The notes beneath the pieces are model-generated. The model saw only the letters and a list, made by a program, of their open reading frames with translations. It had not been told where the DNA came from and did no database searches. Made by a program: the position numbers and the translations under genes. DNA of 64,000 bases from Burkholderiales bacterium. GTDB lineage: Bacteria; Pseudomonadota; Gammaproteobacteria; Burkholderiales; SG8-41. The stretch's first letter is position 1. Each line of letters begins with the position of its first letter. This document shows positions 40,227-48,659 of the stretch, piece after piece. The stretch spans positions 51,611 to 115,610 of the forward strand of contig DATAJS010000020.1 of the NCBI GenBank assembly GCA_036262035.1, written 5' to 3'.

Positions 40227-41876
40227 ATGACCCATAAAGCACCCGCCAACGACTCCGAGTTCCCGCACGGCGTCGCGCTGCTGCGCGATCCGCTGCGCAA
40301 CAAGGGAACCGCGTTCACCGGCGAAGAGCGTGACGCGCTCGGCCTGCGCGGCCTGCTGCCCGCGCGCGTGCACACGCAGAAAGAGCAGGCCGCGCGCGTC
40401 ATGACCAACCTGCGCGCGCTCTCCGACCCGCTGGAGAAGTACGTCGCCCTCAACGCGCTGCACGACCGCAACGAAGCGCTCTATTTCCGCGTGGTGATCG
40501 ACCACATCGACGAAGTGATGCCGATCATCTACACGCCGGTCGTCGGGCTGGCGTGCCAGCAATACGGCAAGGTGTTCCAACGGCCTCGCGGCCTGTGGAT
40601 CACCAGCGAAGACCGCGGCCGCGTGCGCGAGGTGCTGAAGAACTGGCCGTATCCCGCGAAGATGATCGTGGTGACCGACGGCGAGCGCATCCTCGGCCTG
40701 GGCGATCTCGGCGCACAGGGCATGGGCATCCCGGTCGGCAAGCTCGCGCTGTACACCGGCTGCGGCGGGATCGCGCCGCACCTGTGCCTGCCCGTGACGA
40801 TCGACGTCGGCACCAACAACGCGGAGCTGCTGGCGAACCCGTTCTACATCGGCCTGCGCCAGCGCCGCGTGACCGGACAGGCGTACGACGAGCTGATGGA
40901 AGAGTTCATCACCGCCGCGCGCGAAGTGTTCCCGGGCGTGGTCATCCAGTTCGAGGACTTCGCGAACCACAACGCGTTCCGGCTGCTCGAGATGTATCGC
41001 GAGCGCATCCCGACCTTCAACGACGACATCCAGGGCACGGCGGCGGTCGCGCTCGCGGGCATCTTCTCGGGCTTACGCATCACCGGCGAGAAGCTCACCG
41101 ACCAGACCTTCCTCTTCATGGGCGCGGGCGAGGCCGCGGTCGGCATCGCCGACCTCATCTCCTCGGCGATGGAGAGCAACGGTCTGTCGCGCGCGGACGC
41201 GCGCAAGCGCTGCTGGCTGTTCGATTCACAGGGCCTGGTGGTCAAGAGCCGCACCAAGCTCGCCGAGCACAAGCTCGGCTATGCGCACGACGCGCCGGGC
41301 ACCGAGAGCTTCGTCGACGCGATCAAGCGGCTGAAGCCGAGCGGCATCATCGGCGTCGCCGCGGTGGGCGGCACGTTCACGCGCGAGGTGCTGGAAGAGA
41401 TGGCGAAGATCAACCAGCGTCCGATCGTGTTCGCGCTCTCCAACCCGACCTCGCAGTCGGAGTGCACCGCCGAGGAAGCGTACCGCTGGACCGGCGGGCG
41501 CGCGCTGTTCGCCTGCGGCAGCCCGTTCGATCCGGTGACGATCAACGGCCAGACCTTCGTGCCGCGGCAGGGCAACAACTCGTACATCTTCCCAGGGATC
41601 GGGCTCGGCGCGGTCGTGAGCGAGACCAGCCAGATCTCCGACGAGGTGTTCATGGCGGCCGCCTACAAGCTCGCGCACCTCGTCACCGAGTCCGACCTGA
41701 ACCAGGGCTCGCTCTACCCCGCCCTGTCGCGCACCCGCGAGGTGTCGGCGCACATCGGCGCCGCCGTGGTCGAGGCCGCGCACGCCAGGAAGCTCACCGG
41801 CCGCAAAAAGCCGGCGGACGTGCTCGGCGACGTCGAGGCCCGGATGTACGAGCCGGGGTATTCGAGCTACATTTAG
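40227..41876 (+). CDS. NAD-dependent malic enzyme
   Basis: A 549-residue malic enzyme of the long (MaeA/eukaryote-like) form. It shows NKGTAFTGEERDALGLRGLLP, the substrate-binding YTPVVGLACQQYG, LGDLGAQGMGIPVGKL, metal site FEDFANHNAFRLL and FNDDIQGTA, and the nucleotide motif FMGAGEAAVGIA. It oxidatively decarboxylates malate to pyruvate. AGGAG lies 7 bp upstream of the ATG. Together with PEPCK (59304-61142) it links the C4 acids produced by the surrounding catabolic operons to C3 metabolism. NAD preference follows from the family form and is not shown by the sequence alone. Confidence 0.95.
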   Translation: MTHKAPANDSEFPHGVALLRDPLRNKGTAFTGEERDALGLRGLLPARVHTQKEQAARVMTNLRALSDPLEKYVALNALHDRNEALYFRVVIDHIDEVMPIIYTPVVGLACQQYGKVFQRPRGLWITSEDRGRVREVLKNWPYPAKMIVVTDGERILGLGDLGAQGMGIPVGKLALYTGCGGIAPHLCLPVTIDVGTNNAELLANPFYIGLRQRRVTGQAYDELMEEFITAAREVFPGVVIQFEDFANHNAFRLLEMYRERIPTFNDDIQGTAAVALAGIFSGLRITGEKLTDQTFLFMGAGEAAVGIADLISSAMESNGLSRADARKRCWLFDSQGLVVKSRTKLAEHKLGYAHDAPGTESFVDAIKRLKPSGIIGVAAVGGTFTREVLEEMAKINQRPIVFALSNPTSQSECTAEEAYRWTGGRALFACGSPFDPVTINGQTFVPRQGNNSYIFPGIGLGAVVSETSQISDEVFMAAAYKLAHLVTESDLNQGSLYPALSRTREVSAHIGAAVVEAAHARKLTGRKKPADVLGDVEARMYEPGYSSYI

Positions 41877-41932
41877 ACCGCGCTACAGTTCGCCGCCATG
41901 CCGCCGTAATGGCACATGACGGCGCGCGGTCC

Positions 41933-41961
41933 TTGGGCGCGGGCTTTGCGTTTAGTATATT
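41933..41961 (+). promoter_or_regulatory. Candidate sigma-70 promoter of the cyclase-domain gene
   Basis: TTGGGC (41933-41938) and TATATT (41956-41961) are spaced by 17 bp; the -10 matches 5 of 6 and the -35 matches 3 of 6. The expected start is about 27 nt before the ATG at 41995. The surrounding AT-rich stretch stands out from the GC-rich background. Confidence 0.55.
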
Positions 41962-41994
41962 GCGGTTAATTTTCAGGATATTGGGCCTATAGCC

Positions 41995-42954
41995 ATGGCC
42001 GAAGCAGCAGCGCGCACGCTCGTCACGAGCGTGTTGTTCCTCGATATCGTCGGCTATTCGAAGAAATCGGTCGCCGACCAGATGTCGGTGAAGACGCGTT
42101 TCAACGACGCGCTCGCGAAATCGCTGAAGCCGCTCGCGACGGCCGACCGGGTCATTCTCGACACCGGCGACGGCGCGGCGGTCACCTTTCTCGGCAACCC
42201 GGAAGACGCGCTGTTCTCGGGCCTGATCCTGCAGAGCTCGACCGATCTGCCGGTGCGCATGGGCATCAACCTGGGGCCGGTGCGGCTGGTGCGCGACCTC
42301 AACGGCCAGACCAACATCCTCGGCGACGGCATCAACGTGGGCCAGCGCGTGATGAGCTTCGCCGACCCCGGCCAGCTCCTCGTCTCGCGCTCGTTCTACG
42401 AAGTGGTGTCGCGCCTCTCCGATGTCTACGAAGGGCTCTTCGAGCACGTCGGAGAGCGCAAGGACAAGCACGTGCGCGCGCACGAGGTCTATGCGGTGAA
42501 TGTCTCGGTCGAAGCGCTGCCCGAGCTCGTCGAAGCGACGTGGGGCACCGACTGGGCGGCCTCGGTCGGACTGCCGACCAGCATCGACCGCCAGATCGAC
42601 GAGCGCGCGGACCTGCCGGCGCAGGTCTTCGACGCCGGCAGCCATCTCGTGGTGTCGGGCTACAGCCAGCTCTCGGTGCTCTCGGCGGTCGAAGACCTCG
42701 AGCGTCAGGGCGTCCAGCTACGCTCGCCGATCTCCAAGATGGGCAACAAGTGGCTGGCGACGTGCAGCCAGCTGCCGACGGCCGCCGACGACTGCAAGGT
42801 CGAGGAGCTCGGGCTGATGCGCATCGTCACCGGACCCACGCGCGAAGGCGTGGAAGACAAGGTTCAGGAGCTCCTCCAGAGCGGCGCGCGCCTCGTGCAC
42901 GACATCGACGAAGCGAGCGGCGTGTTCACCGCCGTGCTGGAAGTCAATAACTAG
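41995..42954 (+). CDS. Adenylate/guanylate cyclase (class III) domain protein
   Basis: A 319-residue soluble protein with a class III nucleotide cyclase domain at residues about 8-165. Metal aspartates are D17 (FLDIVGYS) and D59 (DTGDGA), and the transition-state pair N114 and R118 is in GDGINVGQRV. By alignment to the family pattern, the substrate-specifying lysine and aspartate positions hold L55 and N107, so nucleotide preference or even cyclase activity is uncertain. The remaining 150 residues have no clear domain; they include HLVVSGYSQLSVLSAVEDLE. No membrane segment is seen. The gene stands alone and ends 4 bp into the convergent small gene. Confidence 0.87.
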   Translation: MAEAAARTLVTSVLFLDIVGYSKKSVADQMSVKTRFNDALAKSLKPLATADRVILDTGDGAAVTFLGNPEDALFSGLILQSSTDLPVRMGINLGPVRLVRDLNGQTNILGDGINVGQRVMSFADPGQLLVSRSFYEVVSRLSDVYEGLFEHVGERKDKHVRAHEVYAVNVSVEALPELVEATWGTDWAASVGLPTSIDRQIDERADLPAQVFDAGSHLVVSGYSQLSVLSAVEDLERQGVQLRSPISKMGNKWLATCSQLPTAADDCKVEELGLMRIVTGPTREGVEDKVQELLQSGARLVHDIDEASGVFTAVLEVNN

Positions 42955-43142
42955 TGCAGTAGCGCAGGCTGCGATTCTTCAGACGGGTCGCGCTCGGTCA
43001 GGCCGTGTTTCTTCGCGTCCTCCACGCATGCCCACAGGTCGCGGAAGCGCCGCTGCGCGCGCGTGACTCCGTGCGCATCCACGTGCATCCATCGCCACAG
43101 ACCGTCGGCATCGCGCTCGATTGCCCAATCGACCATCGTCAT
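42951..43142 (-). CDS. Small conserved protein, W-x9-WRW / CVxDAxxHG family
   Basis: A 63-residue protein, second member of the family described at 26507-26701. It has W6, W16-R-W18, F33 and C39-V-E-D-A-K-K-H-G47. An ATG at 43142 is preferred to a longer frame whose first 17 residues (MLVYRVCVFLSVTARST) lack similarity to the paralogue. The gene is convergent with the cyclase-domain gene and overlaps it by 4 bp. Function unknown; it is likely expressed alone here, whereas the paralogue sits in an operon. Confidence 0.68.
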   Translation of the reverse strand: MTMVDWAIERDADGLWRWMHVDAHGVTRAQRRFRDLWACVEDAKKHGLTERDPSEESQPALLH

Positions 43143-43208
43143 CGTAGACCTCGCGGTGACTGAGAGAAAGACACAAACCCGGTAGACGAGCAAAGCCTGT
43201 ACCGACGC

Positions 43209-43250
43209 GCGGGGTCCGACCCGGCTCCTCTGGGGTCGGACCCCGGTTTT
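43209..43250. repeat. GGGGTCCGACCC / GGGGTCGGACCCC repeat
   Basis: Two units with inverted relation, GGGGTCCGACCCGG and GGGGTCGGACCCCGG, separated by CTCCTCT. The element ends immediately before the TAG of the Bug gene at 43252. Confidence 0.92.
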
Positions 43251-43251
43251 G

Positions 43252-44214
43252 CTAGTCGACCTTGGCCCCGGCGGCCTTCACGAGCTTGCCGAGCTTCTGG
43301 ATGTCCGACTGCAAATGCGCCGTGACCTGCTCGGGCGCCATGCTGATCGGGTCGGCGCCCTGCTTCGCCCACGCGTCCTTGATCGCGGGCGTCGAGACCA
43401 TGCGCGCAAGCTCCCTGCTGAGACGCGCGACGACGTCGGCGGGCATCCTAGCCGGGCCGATCACGCCGCTGTAGAGCACGATGTCGAAGCCTTTCAACGT
43501 CTCGCCGATCGCGGGCACGTCCGGCAGCGCGGGCGAGCGCTTCGCGGTCGTCACGCCGAGCGCGCGCAGCTTGCCGGCCTGGATGTTGGAGATCGCGGCG
43601 GGCGTGGTGCCGAACGTCACCGCGATCTCGCCGCTCAGCACCGCCGCGACCGCGGGCGCGCTGCCCTTGTACGGCACGTGCACCATCTTGACGCCGCCGA
43701 CGGTGTTCAGGGTCTCGCCGGTGAGGTGCAGGATCGTGCCCGCGCCCGACGAGCCGTAGGGCACTTCACCGGGACGCGCTTTCGCGAACGCGATCAGCTC
43801 CTTCACGTTTCTCACCGGCAGCGACGGGTGCACCACCATGACGAGCGGCGTCGCGGCGACCATGCCGATCTGCGTGAAATCGCGCACCGAGTCGTACGGC
43901 AGCCTGCTGTAGAGGGTCGCGTTGATCGCGTGCGTCGTCATGTCGACGAAGTACAGGGTGTAGCCGTCCGGCGGCGCCTTGGCCGTGAGGTCGGCGGCGA
44001 TCGTGGTGCCGGCGCCGGGACGGTTGTCGACGATGAACTGCTGTCCCATCGCGGCGCCGAGGTGGTTCGACATCACGCGCGAGAGCACGTCGGAGATGCC
44101 GCCCGGCGTGAAACCGACGATCACGCGCACCGGCTTGGTGGGATAGCCTTGCGCCGCCGCGGTGAGCGGCAACGCGGCGCAAACCGCGCAAAGTATGGAA
44201 GGGATGAAGCGCAT
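43252..44214 (-). CDS. Bug/TctC-type receptor
   Basis: A 320-residue periplasmic receptor with signal peptide MRFIPSILCAVCAALPLTAAA, then GYPTKPVRVIVGFTPGGISD, QQFIVDNRPGAGTTIAAD, APPDGYTLYFV and HPSLPVRN. GGGGAGATCGGCG lies before the ATG. It follows the CobW-type gene on the same strand with one repeat between, so it may be the end of the LysR-linked minus-strand operon or a separate unit. Ligand unknown. Confidence 0.94.
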   Translation of the reverse strand: MRFIPSILCAVCAALPLTAAAQGYPTKPVRVIVGFTPGGISDVLSRVMSNHLGAAMGQQFIVDNRPGAGTTIAADLTAKAPPDGYTLYFVDMTTHAINATLYSRLPYDSVRDFTQIGMVAATPLVMVVHPSLPVRNVKELIAFAKARPGEVPYGSSGAGTILHLTGETLNTVGGVKMVHVPYKGSAPAVAAVLSGEIAVTFGTTPAAISNIQAGKLRALGVTTAKRSPALPDVPAIGETLKGFDIVLYSGVIGPARMPADVVARLSRELARMVSTPAIKDAWAKQGADPISMAPEQVTAHLQSDIQKLGKLVKAAGAKVD

Positions 44215-44229
44215 CGCCGATCTCCCCTA

Positions 44230-44249
44230 GGGGGTCTGACCCCTTTTTT
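44230..44249. repeat. GGGGTCTGACCCC repeat, single unit
   Basis: One palindromic unit at 44231-44243 followed by TTTTTT on the plus strand. It lies between the CobW-type stop and the Bug start. On the plus strand it resembles a small terminator, but nothing is transcribed into it from the left. Confidence 0.9.
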
Positions 44250-44251
44250 GT

Positions 44252-45304
44252 TTACCGCGCGATCGCCCCGATCGCCGCGAACAGATTCTCCACCGTCCCC
44301 TGATCGATGCCCTTGGTGATGAACACCAGGCGCGTCGAACGGTCTTCGCTCGGCCACTGGCTAAGCTCGATCGGCGGATGGAAGAGGTGCTGCACGCCTT
44401 GCACGACGATGGGGCCTTGTTTGTCCGCGACGTTCACCAGCCCTTTGACGCGCAGGAGGTCGGGACCTCGCAGCGTGGTGAGCACCTCGAGACACTGGGC
44501 GAACGTCGCCCACGAGAACGGCTTGTCGTAGCGCAGGCAGAACGATTTCACCGCGCTGTCGTGACGGTGCACGTGGCCGTGCTCGTCGTGGACTTCCGCA
44601 CCCATCCAGCGCTCGACCTCCTCGAGCTTGGACTTGGCGGTGGTAAGCCCCACGTCGATCAGGAACGCGAGCTCGATCTCGCCGTTCACCGCGCGCTTGA
44701 TCGGCGCCTGCGGATTGAGCTCGCGCAGCCGCGCCTCGAGCGCCGCCAGCGATTCCTCGTTCGAAAGATCCGACTTGGTGATGACGAGGCGGTCGGCGAG
44801 CGCGGTCTGCTTCAGCGCTTCCTGCATCGTGTCGAGCTGACCCGCGCCGTTGACCGCATCGACGAGGGTAGTGACGGCGTCGAGGCGGTACTGCGCCTGG
44901 AGCATCGTGTCCGTCATCAGCGTCTGCATGACGGGCGCGGGATCGGCGAGCCCGGTCGTCTCGACGACGACGCGGTCGAACTGGATGATCTGCCCGAGGC
45001 GGCGCTTGGCGAACATCTCGCGCAGCGTCTCCTGGAGGTCGCCGCGCAGCACGCAGCACAGGCACCCGTTGTTGAGCAGCATCATCTGCTCGGACGACAC
45101 CTCGACGAGATCGTGGTCGATGCTCACCTCGCCGAGCTCGTTCACGATCACCGCGACGTTCTTCATCTCCGGCCGCTTCAGGAGCCGGTTGACGAGGGTC
45201 GTCTTGCCGCTGCCGAGGAAGCCCGTGACGACGCTGACGGGGATGCGCCCCGCCAGCGGATCGCGGCCGCGGGTTTCCGGTTCGTTGAGGATGTTGGTGG
45301 GCAT
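44252..45304 (-). CDS. CobW/COG0523 family GTP-dependent metallochaperone
   Basis: A 350-residue G3E-family GTPase. It shows the P-loop GFLGSGKT (28-35), the metal-binding CLCC at 81-84 in NNGCLCCVLRGDL, ETTGLADP, the guanine-specificity motif TKSD and a histidine-rich stretch HDEHGHVHRHD near 237-247. The C-terminal CobW_C domain ends in FITKGI. These proteins insert zinc or other metals into client enzymes. A plausible client is the metal-dependent amidohydrolase in the same strand group, but that is inference. The start lies only 7 bp from an inverted repeat and no clear ribosome site is seen. Confidence 0.93.
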   Translation of the reverse strand: MPTNILNEPETRGRDPLAGRIPVSVVTGFLGSGKTTLVNRLLKRPEMKNVAVIVNELGEVSIDHDLVEVSSEQMMLLNNGCLCCVLRGDLQETLREMFAKRRLGQIIQFDRVVVETTGLADPAPVMQTLMTDTMLQAQYRLDAVTTLVDAVNGAGQLDTMQEALKQTALADRLVITKSDLSNEESLAALEARLRELNPQAPIKRAVNGEIELAFLIDVGLTTAKSKLEEVERWMGAEVHDEHGHVHRHDSAVKSFCLRYDKPFSWATFAQCLEVLTTLRGPDLLRVKGLVNVADKQGPIVVQGVQHLFHPPIELSQWPSEDRSTRLVFITKGIDQGTVENLFAAIGAIAR

Positions 45305-45311
45305 GCAGTTT

Positions 45312-45404
45312 GGAACACCACCCCCATCCCGACCTTCCCCCTGAGGGGGAAGGAGAAAACCATCCCTCCCCCTCAGGGGGAGGGTTAGGGTGGGGGTGGG
45401 TTTT
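45312..45404. repeat. C/G-rich inverted element (CCCCCATCCC... / ...CCCTCCCCCT)
   Basis: CACCACCCCCATCCCGACC begins the element, followed by TTCCCCCTGAGGGGGAAGG, and then CCCTCCCCCTCAGGGGGAGG and GTTAGGGTGGGGGTGGG. It contains two small hairpins (CCCCCTGAGGGGG, CCCCCTCAGGGGG) nested in longer inverted ends. It separates the CobW and LVIVD genes. Confidence 0.88.
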
Positions 45405-45409
45405 ATATC

Positions 45410-46645
45410 TTAGGCATTCATCTCGAGGATATAGAGACCACCGGCGAAACGATCGACGCAATAAACAGTCCTGTTTTCGTCGACCCAGACGTCGTTGATC
45501 TGGACCGCGCCGGCGGGCGACATCTTGGGCGCGCCGGGCACGTAGTAAGCGACTTCCTGCGGCTGGAACGGGTTCGACGTGTCGAAGACGCGCAGGCCGC
45601 CGTTGAAGAACGTCGCGAACACCAGCGTGTCCGAACGGAACGACGACTTGACCGGCTGGTTCTCGTGCATGTTGTGCGAGCCGTAGCGGCCGCCGCGCTT
45701 GCCGAAGCTCTCCACCGGCGGCAGCGGCATCGTCGCGATCGGCACCAGGTTCTTCTCGTCCGCCGCGTTGACGATCCACGTCATCTTCGGCCAGTCCTTG
45801 CCGTCGTCCTTCACGCACTCGTCGCTGACGATCAGCAGATCGCGCGAGAAGATCGGCATGACGGTGTGCGTGAAGCCGTTCATCGGCGGGCCGTAGATCC
45901 AGCGCGACACCAGCTTGGGCTTGGACTTGTCCTTGATGTCGAGGATGATCGCGCCGCCGTCGATGTAGCCGAGATACGCGCGGTCCGGACGCTCCGGATA
46001 GACCATGCAGTTGTGGGTACGGTAACCCGCGTCGAACTTGGGATGGCGCGGCAGCGGCTCCTCGCCTTTCCGGGTGCCCGGCAGCCACCAGCGGCCGACT
46101 TCGGTCGGCTTCGACGGGTTCCTGACGTCGATGATGCGGTAGAACTGGTCGTCCTTCGGATCGTTGGGCTCGAAGTCCGCGGCGCCCGCCGAGAGGTGCA
46201 CGTACTCGCCGTCGACGAAGAACACGCAGTGCGCGCCGCGCGAATGCGGGCCCGATGCGTCGAAGTGCGAGATGAGCCGAGGCTCTTCGGGCTTGCTGAT
46301 GTCGAAGAGGTCCATGCCCGCGGGCTTGGCGCCCATCTCCTTGGTCTGGTACGCGACCGCCATGAGGTTGCCGACGACGTCGAGCGAGTTCGAGCGCACC
46401 TTCGCGTGCGGCAGGTCGGTCTGGCAGATCACCTTCGGATTCTTCACGTCGGTCACGTCGACCGCGGTGAAGTTCTTCGGCGCCGACTCGTGCGCGAGCC
46501 ACAGGATGCGGCGGCCGTCGTTGGCGATCTGCAGGCTGATGCCTTCGCCCACGCCCCCGAAACCCTGGAGCTCGTTGTGCGAGATCAGCTTCATGTTCCA
46601 GGAGAGTGTCTGGCTCGGATTGCCCTGGGTCGTGCTCATGTTCAT
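45410..46645 (-). CDS. LVIVD-repeat beta-propeller protein
   Basis: A 411-residue protein without a signal peptide. It has several LVIVD-type repeats, recognisable as FTAVDVTDVKNPKVI, GMDLFDISKPEEPRLISH, RIIDVRNPSKPTEVGRWW and LRVFDTSNPFQPQEVAYYV, spaced as blades of a propeller. Other conserved pieces include GAHCVFFVDGEYVHLSAG and MNGFTHTVMP. The reaction, if any, is unknown; related proteins occur in aromatic and organic-acid catabolic loci. Its ATG overlaps the stop of the upstream dehydrogenase gene (ATGA), and AAAGG precedes it, so it is coupled to that enzyme. Confidence 0.85.
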   Translation of the reverse strand: MNMSTTQGNPSQTLSWNMKLISHNELQGFGGVGEGISLQIANDGRRILWLAHESAPKNFTAVDVTDVKNPKVICQTDLPHAKVRSNSLDVVGNLMAVAYQTKEMGAKPAGMDLFDISKPEEPRLISHFDASGPHSRGAHCVFFVDGEYVHLSAGAADFEPNDPKDDQFYRIIDVRNPSKPTEVGRWWLPGTRKGEEPLPRHPKFDAGYRTHNCMVYPERPDRAYLGYIDGGAIILDIKDKSKPKLVSRWIYGPPMNGFTHTVMPIFSRDLLIVSDECVKDDGKDWPKMTWIVNAADEKNLVPIATMPLPPVESFGKRGGRYGSHNMHENQPVKSSFRSDTLVFATFFNGGLRVFDTSNPFQPQEVAYYVPGAPKMSPAGAVQINDVWVDENRTVYCVDRFAGGLYILEMNA

Positions 46646-47625
46646 CGTGCCTTTCTCTTTTTACGTGATTGGACAGGGGCCGCGGTCCTGGCGGTCCGGG
46701 ATTTGGAGGATTTCGCCAGGCCTGCCATCCTTTCGAGCACGGCGTGTATCGCCGCCGTGTCCTCCTTGGCATGCCCTGAAGCGTAAGCAGCCGAGTAATA
46801 AGCCTTGCTTGCCTCGAAGAGCGGGGTCGGACAGTGCAGCGCCGACGCGTAAGCGCCGATGATATCAATATCCTTCTGGTACACGTCGACCTTCATCGTC
46901 GCCTCGGAGTAGTCCCCGGCGATCATGAGGGGGGCGCGGACCTCGAACATGCGCGAGGTCCCGGCCCCGTCGCGAATGACGTCGTAGACGAGGTTCAGAT
47001 CGAGACCGGATGCCTTGCCCAGCACCATCGCTTCGGCAGTCGACAGGTTGTGGATGGTCACCAGCAGATTCGCGATGAACTTCAGCCGCGAGCCGCTTCC
47101 GAACTCGCCGCAGTAGTGCAGGCTGCGCGCGAAGCCTGCGAACACCCGGCGGCACTTCTCCACCGCGTCTTTCGGTCCGCTCGCGTAGACCGAGATGTCC
47201 TTGCGCGCCGCCTGCGCGCCGGTGCCGCTGATCGGGCAGTCGAGCAGGACGACGCCGCGCTCGTCGCACACGTCGCGCACGCCCTCCTTCACTTCCAGCG
47301 GCAGCGTGCTCGTCTCGATGACGATCGTTCCGGGCGGCGCGCCGTCGAGCAACCCGTTCTTCCCGAAGAACGCCGCGTCGACCGCCTGTATGCTGGGCAG
47401 CGAGGTGATCACCACCGGCGTGCTCGACGAGACGTCCGCGATCGTCTTCGCCGGTTTACCGCCCAACGACTTCAGCATCGCGTTGCGCTTCGCGTCGACG
47501 TCGTAACCGATGACGTCGAAGCCGGCCGCCCTGAGGTGCTTCGCATACGCGCCGCCCATGATGCCCAGACCCACCTGGCCCACGCGCGTGACGGCGCCTC
47601 CTCCCCTGCTTTTCTTCGTTCTCAT
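46642..47625 (-). CDS. NAD(P)-dependent beta-hydroxyacid dehydrogenase-like protein
   Basis: A 327-residue member of the 6-phosphogluconate/3-hydroxyisobutyrate dehydrogenase superfamily. It shows VGQVGLGIMGGAYAKHL, TSLPSIQAVD, DCPISGTGAQA, and the catalytic lysine in GSGSRLKFIANLLV. The C-terminal 30 residues (AKSSKSRTARTAAPVQSRKKRKAR) are basic and unusual for the family. It is co-transcribed with the amidohydrolase upstream (41-bp gap) and the LVIVD gene downstream. It probably oxidises or reduces a hydroxyacid in the LysR-controlled pathway. Confidence 0.9.
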   Translation of the reverse strand: MRTKKSRGGGAVTRVGQVGLGIMGGAYAKHLRAAGFDVIGYDVDAKRNAMLKSLGGKPAKTIADVSSSTPVVITSLPSIQAVDAAFFGKNGLLDGAPPGTIVIETSTLPLEVKEGVRDVCDERGVVLLDCPISGTGAQAARKDISVYASGPKDAVEKCRRVFAGFARSLHYCGEFGSGSRLKFIANLLVTIHNLSTAEAMVLGKASGLDLNLVYDVIRDGAGTSRMFEVRAPLMIAGDYSEATMKVDVYQKDIDIIGAYASALHCPTPLFEASKAYYSAAYASGHAKEDTAAIHAVLERMAGLAKSSKSRTARTAAPVQSRKKRKAR

Positions 47626-47666
47626 TCTTGCAGCCCGCTCAGCGAGACCGTTCGATCATACCGCGT

Positions 47667-48659
47667 CTATAACCGGCCGCCGAAGAGCGCAAGCGCACTG
47701 CGATAGCACACGTCTTCGCGCTCCTTCTGCGTGAGCCCCGGGACCGCTTCCAGCCGCTCGACCGGCTGCTCTTCGCCCATGTCGAAAGGCGAGTCGGTGC
47801 CGAGCACCACGCGCTCCGAGCCGACGCGGTCGATGAGGTGCCGGATCGCGAGTGGATCGTGGGTGAGCGCGTCGAAGTAAAACTGCTTGAACATCTCGAA
47901 CGGCCGCGATTTCGTCACCGCGGCGGTATCGGGCCGCACCTTGTGGCCGTGCTCGAAGCGCCCGATCTGGTATGGCAGAAAGCCGCCGCCGTGCGCAAGC
48001 AGCATCTTCATGTCTTTCAACTCGTCGAGCGCGCCGCTGAACATGAGCTTGCCCATCATGATCGTGGTGTCGAGCGGGTTGCCGATGAGGTTCGTCAGGT
48101 AATAGCAGTCGAGCCGCCCGCCCGAGCCCTGGGTGTTCGGGTGCGCGAAGACGACGACCTTCAGCTCCTGGATCCGCTTGAGCACCGGACGGAACTTCGG
48201 GTCTGCCAGCTCTTCCTCGCCGATCGCCGTGCCCATCTCGACCGCCTTGAACCCGTATTCCTTCACCACGCGCTCGAGCTCGACGATCGCGGCGTCGGGA
48301 TGCTGCATCGGCAGCGTCGCCATGCCGCGCAGGCGATCGGGCTTCTTCGCGCACATCTCGGCCACGCCTTTGTTCACGAGCTGTGCGGTCGTAGCCGCGA
48401 GGTCGGCATCGCCGAGGTTGTAGAAGAACGACTGCGGCCCCGGCGAGATCACCGACACATCCAGCCCTTTGCGGTCCATCGACTCGAGCTTGGCTTCGGC
48501 GTCGTAGAACTCGGGGATGAGATCGAAGCGGACCTTGCCGCGCACGAAGACGCGCTTGCCGCCGGCCTCCTCGATCCTGGTGTTGTAGACCGGGTTCTCG
48601 CGCATCGCCTGGACGATGGTTTCGGGAATGACGTGGCTGTGCAGATCGATGCGTTTCAA
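47667..48659 (-). CDS. Amidohydrolase family protein, ACMSD-like decarboxylase type
   Basis: A 330-residue amidohydrolase_2-type barrel. It shows metal-binding DLHSH at residues 5-9, VFAHPNTQ, LLAHGGG and the catalytic aspartate in LGTDSPFDMG. These match aminocarboxymuconate-semialdehyde decarboxylase and related non-hydrolytic (de)carboxylases or hydratases of aromatic degradation. The start is a TTG at 48659 with GGAG 7 bp before; it overlaps the stop of the LysR gene. Translational coupling to its regulator suggests it is the key enzyme of this branch. Confidence 0.9.
   Translation of the reverse strand: MKRIDLHSHVIPETIVQAMRENPVYNTRIEEAGGKRVFVRGKVRFDLIPEFYDAEAKLESMDRKGLDVSVISPGPQSFFYNLGDADLAATTAQLVNKGVAEMCAKKPDRLRGMATLPMQHPDAAIVELERVVKEYGFKAVEMGTAIGEEELADPKFRPVLKRIQELKVVVFAHPNTQGSGGRLDCYYLTNLIGNPLDTTIMMGKLMFSGALDELKDMKMLLAHGGGFLPYQIGRFEHGHKVRPDTAAVTKSRPFEMFKQFYFDALTHDPLAIRHLIDRVGSERVVLGTDSPFDMGEEQPVERLEAVPGLTQKEREDVCYRSALALFGGRL

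Noticed and set aside
44230..44249. Terminator on the plus strand (palindrome followed by TTTTTT)
   Set aside because: No plus-strand gene reads into it, and the palindrome is one more unit of the GGGGTCTGACCCC repeat family.
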